From Actinopolymorpha rutila (GTDB lineage: Bacteria; Actinomycetota; Actinomycetes; Propionibacteriales; Actinopolymorphaceae), in the NCBI RefSeq assembly GCF_013407855.1, contig NZ_JACBZH010000001.1:62001-126000 (forward strand): a stretch of DNA of 64,000 nucleotides, given 5' to 3'. The notes below the pieces were generated by a model. The model saw only the letters and a list, made by a program, of their open reading frames with translations, had not been told where the DNA came from and searched no databases. Below, piece by piece: positions 51,665 to 60,388 of the stretch. A program made the translations under genes and the position numbers. The number at the start of each line of letters is the position of its first letter. Position 1 is the stretch's first letter.

Positions 51665-52529
51665 CGCCCTCCTCGCCGTCGCCGGTTCCGTCGCCGAACA
51701 CGTCGCCGGAGTGGTGCCGGAAGACCGCCTCCAGCGTGGCGCCCGGCCCGAGCGCGGCCTTCAGCTCCGCCGGTGCACCGACCGCGCGCAGCCGGCCGAG
51801 GTGCATCAGCGCGATCCGGTCGCACTCCTGCTCGGCCTCGTCCATGTAGTGGGTGGTGACCAGCACCGTCATGCCGGTGTCGGCGCGCAACTCCTGGACG
51901 CGCTCCCAGACCGTCCCGCGCGCGATCGGGTCCAGGCCGATGGTGGGTTCGTCGAGCACCAGCAGCTGCGGGCGGCTGACCAGTGCCTGGGCGAGCTCGA
52001 GCCGGCGGATCATGCCGCCGGAGTACGTCGAGGCGAGCCGGTCGGCCGCGTCGGACAGGCCCATCACGGTGAGCGCGTCGTCGACCTGGCGGCGTCGTTC
52101 GCTCCGCGGCACGTCGAACAGCCGGGCGAACAGCGTGACGTTCTCCCGCCCGGTGAGGGCCGCGTCCGCGGACAGCTGCTGGGGCACGTAGCCGAGCAGC
52201 CGGCGGACCGCCATCTTCGACCGGCGTACGTCGCGTCCGAAGACGTGCACCTGGCCGTCCTGGATCGGCAGCAGCGTGGTGAGCAGCCGGATCGTGGTGG
52301 TCTTGCCCGCTCCGTTGGGGCCGAGCAGTCCGAACACCTCACCGCGGCGTACGTCGAGATCGACCTCGTCGACGGCCAGGTGCTCCTTGAAGCGGTACGA
52401 CAGGCCGCGCAGACACGCCGCCGGCGCCTCGGTGGACCCGTCGTACAGACCTGTGGAAAGAGTTGTGGACAGGCCGCAGGGCGGCCCTGTGGACAGGCCG
52501 TCGGACGGCCCGGTGGGACCGACGCTCAT
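51612..52529 (-). CDS. ABC exporter ATP-binding protein (DrrA-like)
   Basis: A 305-residue ATPase. Walker A is GPNGAGKTTT, the signature is YSGGMIRRLELAQ, Walker B is LLVLDEPTIGLD and the switch His is in VTTHYMDEAEQ. The ~45-residue N-terminal extension is rich in Gly/Ser/Thr/Pro and is unusual. Its DNA contains TGTGGACAG twice, but no alternative in-frame start is available before the domain. It is the partner of the permease at 50828-51664, which overlaps its 3' end. Confidence 0.92.
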   Translation of the reverse strand: MSVGPTGPSDGLSTGPPCGLSTTLSTGLYDGSTEAPAACLRGLSYRFKEHLAVDEVDLDVRRGEVFGLLGPNGAGKTTTIRLLTTLLPIQDGQVHVFGRDVRRSKMAVRRLLGYVPQQLSADAALTGRENVTLFARLFDVPRSERRRQVDDALTVMGLSDAADRLASTYSGGMIRRLELAQALVSRPQLLVLDEPTIGLDPIARGTVWERVQELRADTGMTVLVTTHYMDEAEQECDRIALMHLGRLRAVGAPAELKAALGPGATLEAVFRHHSGDVFGDGTGDGEEGGDFRGVRSTRRTARRLG

Positions 52530-52635
52530 CCTGCCAGCCTAGCTCTGGGCCGGTCCGGTCGTGAGCCGACGAACGACCTGGGTCAGGGCTCTCCAAAGGG
52601 CCGGTGACCTGCGGCTTTCTCAGACAGGACGGACC

Positions 52636-53586
52636 CTAGGAGAGGACGTCCTTGCGGAGGAACGTCCACCACGCCAACGCCAGGAAGATCCCCGTGTACG
52701 CCAGGGACGACAGGGTGCCCTTGGCCAGGTCCTCCCACTGCAGGGGATCGGTGAACAGCCCGCGCCAGGCGGCGGCGTAGTGCATCGGGAGTACGGAACG
52801 AATCGCGCCGAGCGCCTCTACCGCGTCCAGAATGTTCGCGACGATCACCACGAGGACCGCCCCGCCCACCGCGACCAGCGGCGCGTCGGTGCGCACCGAG
52901 AACCAGAACGCCAGCGCCGCCACCAGCAGCAGACAGACCGCCAGGTAGCCGACCATCACCGCGATTCGCCACAGCGCGTCCACCGGAGGCAGTTCGTCGC
53001 CACGCGGGGTACGCAACGGGTGCCAGCCGAACGCCGCGCTGCCCACGGCCAGGGCGGTGACGGTGAGGACCAGCAGCGCGACCACCGAGGTGGCGAGGCC
53101 GACCGCCAGCTTCACCCCGAGCAGCCGGGCGCGGGAGACGGGCACCGCGAGCAGGTATCGGAGGCTTCCCCACCCGGCCTCGCCGGCCACCGCGTCGCCG
53201 CACACCAGCGCGACGATCAGGGTGAGCAGCAGGGCCGCCGCGGTGGCCAGGGTGAACACCGTGAAGTTGACGCCGCCGAAGGTCGCCAGCGCACCGAACG
53301 ACGGCAGCCCGCCGCTGTCTCCGGACCCCCAGGTGAACGCCGCCACCAGGACCAGGGGGAGCGCGACGACGAGTCCGAACGCGAGGGCGGTGCGCCGGCG
53401 GCGCAGCTGCCGGCGGAGCTCCGCCCGGAACGGCAGGGTGGCACCGGACCGGTAGCCGGGCGTCCCGCCGTCGACGGCGCCGGCCACCGCGGCGCCGGTC
53501 TCCGCTCCATTCGGGGCGTCGGCGGCATCGTCGGTCGCGGCGGAGTCTTCGATGGCGGCTGGGTTCTCGCTCGCCTGCTCGGTCAC
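52636..53586 (-). CDS. ABC-2 family transporter permease
   Basis: A 316-residue protein. The first ~50 residues are acidic Ala/Glu/Asp-rich, then six membrane helices with GDAVAGEAGWGSLRYLLAVPVSRARLLG, the loop that contacts the ATPase in NatB/YhaP-like exporters. Its start overlaps the stop of the upstream hydrolase-ATPase fusion gene by 4 bases, so the two form one transporter. Confidence 0.88.
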   Translation of the reverse strand: MTEQASENPAAIEDSAATDDAADAPNGAETGAAVAGAVDGGTPGYRSGATLPFRAELRRQLRRRRTALAFGLVVALPLVLVAAFTWGSGDSGGLPSFGALATFGGVNFTVFTLATAAALLLTLIVALVCGDAVAGEAGWGSLRYLLAVPVSRARLLGVKLAVGLATSVVALLVLTVTALAVGSAAFGWHPLRTPRGDELPPVDALWRIAVMVGYLAVCLLLVAALAFWFSVRTDAPLVAVGGAVLVVIVANILDAVEALGAIRSVLPMHYAAAWRGLFTDPLQWEDLAKGTLSSLAYTGIFLALAWWTFLRKDVLS

Positions 53587-56339
53587 GCCGGACCACCTTT
53601 CTCGACCGTGGCCACGAGGTCGTCGGCCGGCGACTGGTCGGCCGGCGTCTCGTCCTCCACCAGGGTCAGGAACACGTCCTCGAGGGTCGGTGAGTCACCG
53701 ACGACCTCGGCAACCGTCCCGGCCGCCAGCCGCCGGCCCCGGTGCAGGATCACGACGTGACTGCAGGTGCGCTCCACCTCCGCGAGCAGGTGGCTGGACA
53801 CGAGGACCGCTCGGCCACCCGCGGTGTAGGCGCGCAGCGTACGCCGCAGGGTCGCGATCTGTGGCGGGTCGAGCCCGTCGGTGGGCTCGTCCAGGATGAG
53901 CAGGTCGGGTAGCCCGAGCATGGCCTGGGCGATCGCCAGCCGCTGCCGCATGCCGTGGCTGTAGGTGCGGACCCTGCGGTTCAGGCCGGGGCCGAGGGCG
54001 GCGATGGCGAGCACCTCGTCCAGGTGCGCGTCGCCCGGCGGGCGGCCGGTGGCCTGCCAGAAGAGCTCGAGGTTGGCCCGGCCGGTCAGATCCGGCAGGA
54101 AGCCCGGCCCCTCCACCAACGGGCCCACCCGGGACAGCACGGGTGCGCCGGCGCCGACCCGGTGGCCGAAGACGAGCGCCTCGCCCGCGGTCGGCCGGAC
54201 CAGGCCGAGCAGGATGCGCAGACAGGTCGTCTTACCGGCGCCGTTCGGGCCGAGCAGCCCGACCACCTCGCCGCGGCGGACGGTGAAGTCGACGTCGTCC
54301 AGCGCGGTGAGCCCGTCGGCGTAGGTCTTGGTCACGCCGTGGACCACCAGCGGCACGTCGGCGTACTCCGCCACCACCCGCCGAACCCGCCGCCTGCTCC
54401 ACCGGCGCGCCGCCCACCAGCCGAGCGGGAGTACGACCACCAGCGCGGCCACGACGGCACCGAGCAGGACGACCCACGGTCCGGTCGGGTCGGAGGCGGT
54501 GAACGCGGCCACCTGCGGCAGCTTGATCCCGGCGCCCGGAGCGAGGCCGACGGTGTAGACCTGCGGTTGCGCCGGTCCGGCGTACGCCTGGTCGGTGGTG
54601 GCGAGGGTGACCCGGAGCCGGTGACCGGCAGGGAACCGGTGCACGATGCCGGGCAGGGTCACCGACACCGGCCTGGCCTCCTCGATCGAGGCGGGCAGCC
54701 CCGCCAGCCGGACGGGTGCGACGCCGCCGCCGGGGAGTTCCCGGGCGCCGGTCGGCGCGACGTCGTACAGCTTGACGAACAACACCGCACTGTCCGACCG
54801 CGAAGCCGCCCGGATCCGCACGGTGGGTGCGCCGGTGACGTCGACGGGCGCTGCCAGCGGCGCCGAGTCGTACGACGTGAACTGGCCGGGGACGTCCGTG
54901 GTGAACGAACCGCCGAGCGACCCCGCGAGCGGGGACTCCGACAAGGAGCCGGACTGGGAACCGGACGAGGCGCCGGACGAAGGGTCGGAGGAGGAGCCGG
55001 CCGAGGACCGCGACAGCAGCGAACCGGCGAGGGCGCCCAGCCCGGGTACGGACGAGACGGCCGCGGGAGTGCCGGCCGGTGGGTTGCTGACCGCGCGCGG
55101 AGACCCGTGCAGCGCGACGTTGCGGGCCGGGCGGTCCCCGTCGAGGCGGGGGTAGTTGTCGGCGTAGAGGCCGAGCACGCGCACGCCCTCCCCGCCGTAG
55201 CCGGTGCCGGTGACCCGGCTGAACGCGAACGAGTCCGGCGGCGGTGACCCCTCGTGGAGCAGGTGGTAGTCGAGCCAGCCGATGGTCGCGGCCTTCACCC
55301 GGCGCTGGTCGAGGTCGGCGCCGGCGCCGGCGCCGGCGTCGTGACCGCCGGAGAACCACGCCACCCGCACCTTGGTGCCGGCCCTGGCGATGCCGATGGC
55401 GTTGGCGTCGGCCTCGCTGAGCGGGAAGAGCGTGTCCGCGGTGCCCTGTATCAGCAGCGTCGGGGCGGTGATGCGGTGCAGGACGGAGGCCGGGCTGGAC
55501 CTGGCCAGCAGGGCACGGGTGGCCGGGTCGGTGCGGCCGGTGAGGATCAGTCGCTGGTACGCCCGGCACACGTCCTCGGCGTACCGTCCGCAGTCGGGGC
55601 TGGTGCCCGCGGGCGCTCGTCCCGCGCCGCCGCGGGCGGAGCCGAGCCCGGCGGCGAACAACCGGCCGGCCCAGGCCCGCTTCAGTACGCCGGCGCCTGA
55701 CCCACGCCCGGTCGCCTCCGGCAGCAGCGCGTTGCCCAGGTCGTTCCAGGTAGCCTGGGGAACGATCGCGTCCACCCGGCGGTCGTAGCCGGCCACCAGC
55801 AGCGCCAGCGCGCCGCCGTAGGAGGCCCCGACCACGCCGACCCGTGGGTCGCCCGGACCGTCCCGGCGCACCTCCGGACGGCGGGCCAGCCAGTCCAGCA
55901 GGCGACGGGCGTCTCTGACCTCCCAGTCGGGGCTGTCCAGGTGGATCTGCCCGCCGGAGCCCCCGAATCCCTCGGCGGTCCAGGTGAGCACGACGTACCC
56001 GTGTCGCACCAGGTCACGGGCCTGCCCGGCGACGCTGTCCTTGGTTCCACCGAGTCCGTGGGCGAGCAGCACCGCCGGCGCCGGGCGGCCGGCGGTCGCG
56101 GACGAGGGGACGTACAGCCGGGTGTCCAGCCTGACCGGCCGGTCACCGCGCGGCCCGGTGCGAACGGTGACCATGGATTCGGCGGTGCGGTAGCCGGCGC
56201 TGTCCCCGGCGCCCTGCCCGTTCGTGCCGCGGGCGGCCGCCGCGACAGCAACGCCGCCGCCCGTGACGAGGGCGACGACGAGGAGAGTGACCAGTGCCGC
56301 GCGGGTGCGCGTCCGGCCGCGGGCTGGCGATGCGGCCAT
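53583..56339 (-). CDS. extracellular CocE-like hydrolase fused to ABC ATPase
   Basis: A 918-residue fusion. An N-terminal membrane segment (~14-36) leads to an X-Pro dipeptidyl-peptidase-like alpha/beta hydrolase (residues ~55-345): oxyanion region LLAHGLGGTKD, nucleophile Ser173 in VGASYGGAL, Asp in GTADTLFPL and His in GGHDAG. A beta-rich C-terminal domain of the CocE/NonD type follows (~480-610). A second membrane segment (~622-643) places an ABC ATPase in the cytoplasm (Walker A Lys703, YSHGMRQRLAIAQ, LLILDEPTDGLD). A Ser/Gly repeat lies around residues 440-480. Its partner is the ABC-2 permease downstream. Confidence 0.88.
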   Translation of the reverse strand: MAASPARGRTRTRAALVTLLVVALVTGGGVAVAAAARGTNGQGAGDSAGYRTAESMVTVRTGPRGDRPVRLDTRLYVPSSATAGRPAPAVLLAHGLGGTKDSVAGQARDLVRHGYVVLTWTAEGFGGSGGQIHLDSPDWEVRDARRLLDWLARRPEVRRDGPGDPRVGVVGASYGGALALLVAGYDRRVDAIVPQATWNDLGNALLPEATGRGSGAGVLKRAWAGRLFAAGLGSARGGAGRAPAGTSPDCGRYAEDVCRAYQRLILTGRTDPATRALLARSSPASVLHRITAPTLLIQGTADTLFPLSEADANAIGIARAGTKVRVAWFSGGHDAGAGAGADLDQRRVKAATIGWLDYHLLHEGSPPPDSFAFSRVTGTGYGGEGVRVLGLYADNYPRLDGDRPARNVALHGSPRAVSNPPAGTPAAVSSVPGLGALAGSLLSRSSAGSSSDPSSGASSGSQSGSLSESPLAGSLGGSFTTDVPGQFTSYDSAPLAAPVDVTGAPTVRIRAASRSDSAVLFVKLYDVAPTGARELPGGGVAPVRLAGLPASIEEARPVSVTLPGIVHRFPAGHRLRVTLATTDQAYAGPAQPQVYTVGLAPGAGIKLPQVAAFTASDPTGPWVVLLGAVVAALVVVLPLGWWAARRWSRRRVRRVVAEYADVPLVVHGVTKTYADGLTALDDVDFTVRRGEVVGLLGPNGAGKTTCLRILLGLVRPTAGEALVFGHRVGAGAPVLSRVGPLVEGPGFLPDLTGRANLELFWQATGRPPGDAHLDEVLAIAALGPGLNRRVRTYSHGMRQRLAIAQAMLGLPDLLILDEPTDGLDPPQIATLRRTLRAYTAGGRAVLVSSHLLAEVERTCSHVVILHRGRRLAAGTVAEVVGDSPTLEDVFLTLVEDETPADQSPADDLVATVEKGGPA

Positions 56340-56485
56340 GGCGCAACCGTACGCGGCACCTGCCGGACTCGTCCGTGGGTTCCTTCCGGCCGGGACGCGT
56401 GTCGTAGCGAGTGCGCGGCGCCGGTTGCCGCCGCGTACTCGCTACTTACTCGCCACTGCGTTGCTACTGCCTCGCTAATGCCCAC

Positions 56486-57124
56486 TTACTGTGTGGCGTC
56501 CAGCACCAGCCGGATCGCGAGGGCACCGAAGATGGTCGCGGACGCCCGCTCCAGCCAGCGGCGGAACGCCTGCCGGCGCAGTACCCGCTCGGAGAACGTG
56601 CCGGCCAGCAGGGCGACCGAGGAGTCCACCACGATCCCGATGACGATGAAGATCGCGCCGAGGACGAGGAACTGCGCGGTAGCCGGCCAGCTGTGCGCGC
56701 CGGTGGTGAGGAACTGCGGCATGAACGCGAGGTAGAAGAGGATGACCTTCGGGTTCGCGAGGTTGGTGAGCACGGCCATCGCGTACACCCGCGGCAGCGA
56801 GCGCGGCTTGTTCGGCGTACGCACCGAACCACCCTTGCCCCGGCTGGCCCGCCAGGTCATCACGGCGAGGTAGACCAGGAACAACGCCCCGGCGATCCGG
56901 ATGCCCTCGAGGACCAGCGGCGCGGTCCTGATCAACGCGCCCAGGCCGAACGCCGCGGCCACGGTGTGCACCATGAGCCCGGTCGACATTCCGGCCGCGG
57001 CGACAAAGCCCGCCCGGCGACCGCCGGAAACCGCGTGGGCGAGGACGAACATCATGTCCGGGCCGGGTACGACGCTGATCAACGCCACCGCGACGACGAA
57101 CGCGATGAGCAGGGCGTGGTTCAT
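56486..57124 (-). CDS. LysE/RhtB-family amino acid exporter
   Basis: A 212-residue protein with six membrane helices. It has VVPGPDMMFVLAHAVSGGRRAGFVAAAGMSTG near the start and NLANPKVILFYLAFMPQF in the middle, the LysE/RhtB signatures. It exports amino acids or homoserine-type compounds. AGGAGG precedes ATG 57124. It is separated from the hydrolase fusion gene by a region of lower GC (56400-56485). Confidence 0.93.
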   Translation of the reverse strand: MNHALLIAFVVAVALISVVPGPDMMFVLAHAVSGGRRAGFVAAAGMSTGLMVHTVAAAFGLGALIRTAPLVLEGIRIAGALFLVYLAVMTWRASRGKGGSVRTPNKPRSLPRVYAMAVLTNLANPKVILFYLAFMPQFLTTGAHSWPATAQFLVLGAIFIVIGIVVDSSVALLAGTFSERVLRRQAFRRWLERASATIFGALAIRLVLDATQ

Positions 57125-57432
57125 GGAGCTGGGGTCCTCCTGGTTCTGCTGGGCGAGTCGCCCGATCAGGGCGCACGCCGAGAAGGAGCCACGCAGGTGT
57201 GCGGGCTCCTTGGTGGTTACGTTCTGTGCCGGACCGGGGGTGTGGGATCGCCAGTGCCGGGCGGCCTGCCCACTCTAGGTGGCCGCTGTCCACGCCTCCC
57301 AAACGCCCTGGCACCAGGGCGCATTCCACCGCGTTGGGTGGCCGATCGGTCGCCGGCGGGTATGTCGGGCAGCTCTCAGGATTGGTTACGTTCTGCCACT
57401 GTGCGGGCTCCCTGGCCGCGCTGACGTCGCGG
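57125..57432. other. noncoding region with repeated motifs
   Basis: Two 12-base motifs each occur twice: GGTTACGTTCTG (57215-57226 and 57384-57395) and TGTGCGGGCTCC (57198-57209 and 57400-57411), in swapped order. An AAGGAGCC/GGCTCCTT stem (57183-57190, 57204-57211) and a CGCCCTGG-CA-CCAGGGCG palindrome (57304-57321) are also present. It lies between the LysE start and the DedA stop. No gene is recognised. Confidence 0.5.
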
Positions 57433-58206
57433 TCACTCCGCGGGTTCGTCGCCCAGCCGCCGGCGGCCTCGCCGGGCGTGGCGTCCCTTCCACTCGGCGC
57501 CCCAGCGCTCGCCCTCGTCCTCGCCCTCGTCCTCGCCGCTCTCGGCACGGTCACGGCGCAGCAGGCGGACGACGACGAACGCCACCACGGCCAGAGCGGC
57601 GACCGCGACGATCGCCTTGGAGAGCATTCCGACGTACACCTCGACCAGTGACCAGTGCTCACCCAGGAAGTAGCCGGCCAGGATCAGCGCGGAGTTCCAC
57701 AGCGCGCTGCCGGCCGCGGTGAGGGGCACGAACAACACCAGCGGCATGCGTTCCACCCCGGCCGGGATCGAGATCAGGCTGCGGAACAGTGGCACCATCC
57801 GGCCGAAGAACACCGTCGACCGCCCGTGCCGCAGGAACCACGCCTCGGTCCGGTCGACGTCGGACACCTTCACCAGGGGCAGCTTCCGTACCAGCGCACG
57901 CGTGCGGTCGCGGCCCACACCTGCGCCGACGAAGTAGAGGACGAGCGCGCCGAGCGTCGAACCCAGCGTGGTCCAGCCGATGGCGCCCAGCAGGCTGAGA
58001 TCACCCCGGCTCGCGGTGAACCCTGCCAGCGGCAGGATCAGCTCGCTCGGGATCGGCGGGAAGAGGTTCTCGAGGAAGACCGCCACGCCGGCGCCCGGGC
58101 TGCCGAGCTTCTCCATCAGTCCGGTGACCCAGCCGACGATTCCGCCGCTCGGCTCGGCCTTGGCCGCCACCGTCATGGCGCTCACAAACACACTCCGTTC
58201 GATCAT
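57433..58206 (-). CDS. DedA family membrane protein
   Basis: A 257-residue protein of the DedA/SNARE-associated (VTT) family. It has VFLENLFPPIPSELILPLAGF near residue 45 (the conserved Glu and Pro motif), GSTLGALVLYFVGAG and FFGRMVPLFRSLISIPAG in the re-entrant region, then two C-terminal helices and an Arg/Glu/Gly-rich tail. DedA proteins flip undecaprenyl phosphate or other lipids. The start may be 58206 or the later ATG at 58176. Confidence 0.92.
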   Translation of the reverse strand: MIERSVFVSAMTVAAKAEPSGGIVGWVTGLMEKLGSPGAGVAVFLENLFPPIPSELILPLAGFTASRGDLSLLGAIGWTTLGSTLGALVLYFVGAGVGRDRTRALVRKLPLVKVSDVDRTEAWFLRHGRSTVFFGRMVPLFRSLISIPAGVERMPLVLFVPLTAAGSALWNSALILAGYFLGEHWSLVEVYVGMLSKAIVAVAALAVVAFVVVRLLRRDRAESGEDEGEDEGERWGAEWKGRHARRGRRRLGDEPAE

Positions 58207-58362
58207 GCCTGGACGCTACGAACCGCGACCCGGGGGGCGACCCCACCTCAGGGAGCAACGATCGGGCCCTCGTGAGCGCTCCCGACCAGTCCCGGCCGTG
58301 TTCTGTTACACATCTGTGCAGGGCAAGCGCGGTCCAGTCCCCACCACTGTCCGGAGCGGCAC

Positions 58363-58584
58363 ATGAGCACCCGATACGACGACGTCCTCGACAGCCTCCG
58401 CGTCGCCTACGACGACGTCCTCGACAGCCTCCGCGTCGCCTACGACGACGGCGCCGAACGCCGCGACGCTGTGGACAAGGCGCCGTGGAAGCTCGCCGAA
58501 CGCGCGGCCTTCCTCGACCGGCTGCGAGCCGAGGGCGCCGCGACCCTCCTCCCCTGCTGCGAGAGGCGGCTCAACCGGCGGTGA
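58363..58584 (+). pseudogene. truncated methyltransferase remnant with internal duplication
   Basis: A 73-codon frame. The segment DDGAERRDAVDKAPWKLAERAAFLDRLRAEGA matches the N-terminus of actinobacterial SAM-dependent methyltransferases, just before where the glycine-rich SAM motif should begin. The frame then ends in CCERRLNRR and runs into the convergent gene. YDDVLDSLRVA is present twice because of a 33-base duplication. It is read as a degraded gene. Expression as a short peptide cannot be excluded. Confidence 0.6.
58375..58440. repeat. 33-bp perfect tandem duplication
   Basis: Two identical 33-base units (58375-58407 and 58408-58440) plus the first 10 bases of a third. They keep the frame of the methyltransferase remnant. 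Confidence 0.9.
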
Positions 58585-59092
58585 GCTCGACCCGGTCGAG
58601 CGGCACCGGTCGTACGGTTCCTTCGGTCGCGTCCCAGCGCACGAGTTCGGCGGCCGGAAGGACGACGGAACCGAGCTCGGCCTCCCGGTGGTCGTCGCAC
58701 CAGGTGAGAACAGCTCCGACGCCGAGCGCCGGGGCGGCGAAGTGCACCAGGTTGACGTACCAGTCCCGGGCTTTCCGGGAGGCGGACGGTCCCGGTCGGT
58801 CCAGACCGGAACCCGCCTGGAGCGAGCGGTCGATCCGGCGGCGCAGCGTGTCCGCCGTGTCGTCCTCGGGGTAGGCGAGCACCGCGACCCCACGAGGATG
58901 CGGACCGACACCCCGAAGGACGAGGCGTACGGGAGGCAGACCGGTCGCCGCGGCACGCAGCGCAGCGCCGAACGTCAGCACCCGCCGGTCGGTAGGCGAT
59001 ACGCCGGGACGATGCGGCTCGAACGTGCAGATGGTCACGTGCAGGTCCGTCTCGGTGTCTGCCCGCCCGTCGTCTGCTCGCCCGGCCGCCAC
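58571..59092 (-). CDS. unknown protein, possibly 2H phosphoesterase-like
   Basis: A 173-residue protein of unknown role. DLHVTICTFEPHRPG near residue 16 contains a His-x-Thr motif. The second motif, VNLVHFAAP (~residue 115), has His without the usual x-Thr, so a 2'-5' RNA ligase-like fold is only a suggestion. The rest is mixed alpha/beta. It lies downstream of the envelope-stress operon (gap 82 bases) and overlaps the methyltransferase remnant by 14 bases. Confidence 0.5.
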   Translation of the reverse strand: MAAGRADDGRADTETDLHVTICTFEPHRPGVSPTDRRVLTFGAALRAAATGLPPVRLVLRGVGPHPRGVAVLAYPEDDTADTLRRRIDRSLQAGSGLDRPGPSASRKARDWYVNLVHFAAPALGVGAVLTWCDDHREAELGSVVLPAAELVRWDATEGTVRPVPLDRVELTAG

Positions 59093-59174
59093 GTCGCGAT
59101 CATCGCAGGCGAGGAGCCGGCGCGCGCAGAGCCAGAGGTGGAGGCAGAACGGATGGCCGACCGACAGGCCGGCG

Positions 59175-59741
59175 TCAGCGCCGTGCGGTCAGCTCCACCG
59201 TCGTCGGGATTTCATCCAGCTCGACGGCCTGCCGCACCCGCGTCAGTGCCTGGTCGATCCGGGCCCGGGCTGCTGCCGGGTCCGCGTCTCGGTCCAGGAC
59301 GACGTGCAGGTGAAGCCGGGGGTGGGCCGCCGAGCCGGTCAGGTGGGCATTGCCGCGGTGGAGGTACGGGCTGTCGGCGAGGTCGTTCTCGATCGCGGCG
59401 GTGACCGCCCTGCCGGGGAGGTTCGTCACGCCCTGCCGCGAGTCGGGTTCGAGGCGGAGGTTGCGCAGGGTGTCGACCCGGGTCTGGCTCGCCAGCCACC
59501 ACAGTCCCACCAGGGTCAGCACGATCGCGACCACGGCGAGCGCGGGCCAGAACCACTTCTGCTCCACGACGAACCGGACGGTCGCCGGATCGATCACCGG
59601 GGAGGAGGCGGGTCCGAACACGCGTGGGAGGACGTTCAGTCCGCGTGCCAGCCCGGCCGCGCCGGCCAGCAGCAGAATCAGCCCGACGAGCGCGAGCCCC
59701 ACGCGGTTCCTTCGGGCGGTACGACGATTCCTCGTGGTCAT
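59175..59741 (-). CDS. AmaP-like membrane anchor of the Asp23 system
   Basis: A 188-residue protein. Two membrane segments (LALVGLILLLAGAAGLA and ALAVVAIVLTLVGLWWLA) flank a short extracytoplasmic loop, and a cytoplasmic domain of ~95 residues follows (LHVVLDRDADPAAARARIDQAL), the AmaP layout. In staphylococci AmaP anchors Asp23 at the membrane. It is the last of seven same-strand genes. The gap to the DUF6286-like gene is 5 bases. Confidence 0.75.
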   Translation of the reverse strand: MTTRNRRTARRNRVGLALVGLILLLAGAAGLARGLNVLPRVFGPASSPVIDPATVRFVVEQKWFWPALAVVAIVLTLVGLWWLASQTRVDTLRNLRLEPDSRQGVTNLPGRAVTAAIENDLADSPYLHRGNAHLTGSAAHPRLHLHVVLDRDADPAAARARIDQALTRVRQAVELDEIPTTVELTARR

Positions 59742-59746
59742 CTGAC

Positions 59747-60388
59747 TCAGTCCTGTCTGCGGCGGACGGTGACCCGGACGTTGGGGCGACCCGCCATCGG
59801 CGCGAGTTCGTCGACGCGTTCGGTGACGGCCGTACGGATCTGCTCGTCGAGGCCGGCGGTGTCGCGCAGGGGACTCGACGCGACCACCCGTACCCTGCGC
59901 GCACTGACGGCGACCTGAGCGGAGGAGACTCCGGGCACCGACTCCGCCGCGCGGGCGAGGTGCCGGCTCATCCCCGCGGACTCGATCCCCATCACTACCT
60001 GGGGATCCGCCGACGCCAGCACCACCGCACGCGGACGGCCGGGCTTCACCGCGAGGAAGAGCAACAGCAGTCCGAGCAGGATGCCCGCGCCGCAGACGAC
60101 GAACGGCAGTGCGTCGTTCCAGCGCGTTTCCCGACCGAGCGCACTCAATCCATCGACCGGCAGCAGTCCGGGCGGGGACCCGAACAGCCCGCCGATCACC
60201 TCGACGGCCACCAGCGCGGCCACCACAGCGAGCACGAGCGCGACGATCGTGGCCGGCAGCACCCGGCGGGGGCGGAACACGCGGGTGGCCCGGCGAAGCG
60301 ACGTGCGGTCGCCCGATCCGGTGGGCGGCGTCGAAGCCTGGGCAGGCCGGTCTTCCGCCGTACGGATCTCCTCGGTGGGCGCGCTCAC
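59747..60388 (-). CDS. DUF6286-like membrane protein
   Basis: A 213-residue protein. A hydrophilic N-terminus precedes a membrane segment (ILPATIVALVLAVVAALVAVEVIGG as one hydrophobic stretch), then a second hydrophobic stretch (PFVVCGAGILLGLLLLFLAV). The cytoplasmic C-terminal domain (VSSAQVAVSARRVRVVA...) is related to Asp23-type domains. It is part of the Asp23 operon, with 4-base overlap to the gene upstream. Confidence 0.7.
   Translation of the reverse strand: MSAPTEEIRTAEDRPAQASTPPTGSGDRTSLRRATRVFRPRRVLPATIVALVLAVVAALVAVEVIGGLFGSPPGLLPVDGLSALGRETRWNDALPFVVCGAGILLGLLLLFLAVKPGRPRAVVLASADPQVVMGIESAGMSRHLARAAESVPGVSSAQVAVSARRVRVVASSPLRDTAGLDEQIRTAVTERVDELAPMAGRPNVRVTVRRRQD

Noticed and set aside
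56475..57662. 395-codon minus-strand frame across lysE, the intergenic gap and the dedA end
   Set aside because: Its frame runs across three unrelated regions and shows no domain. The lysE and dedA frames explain the coding parts.
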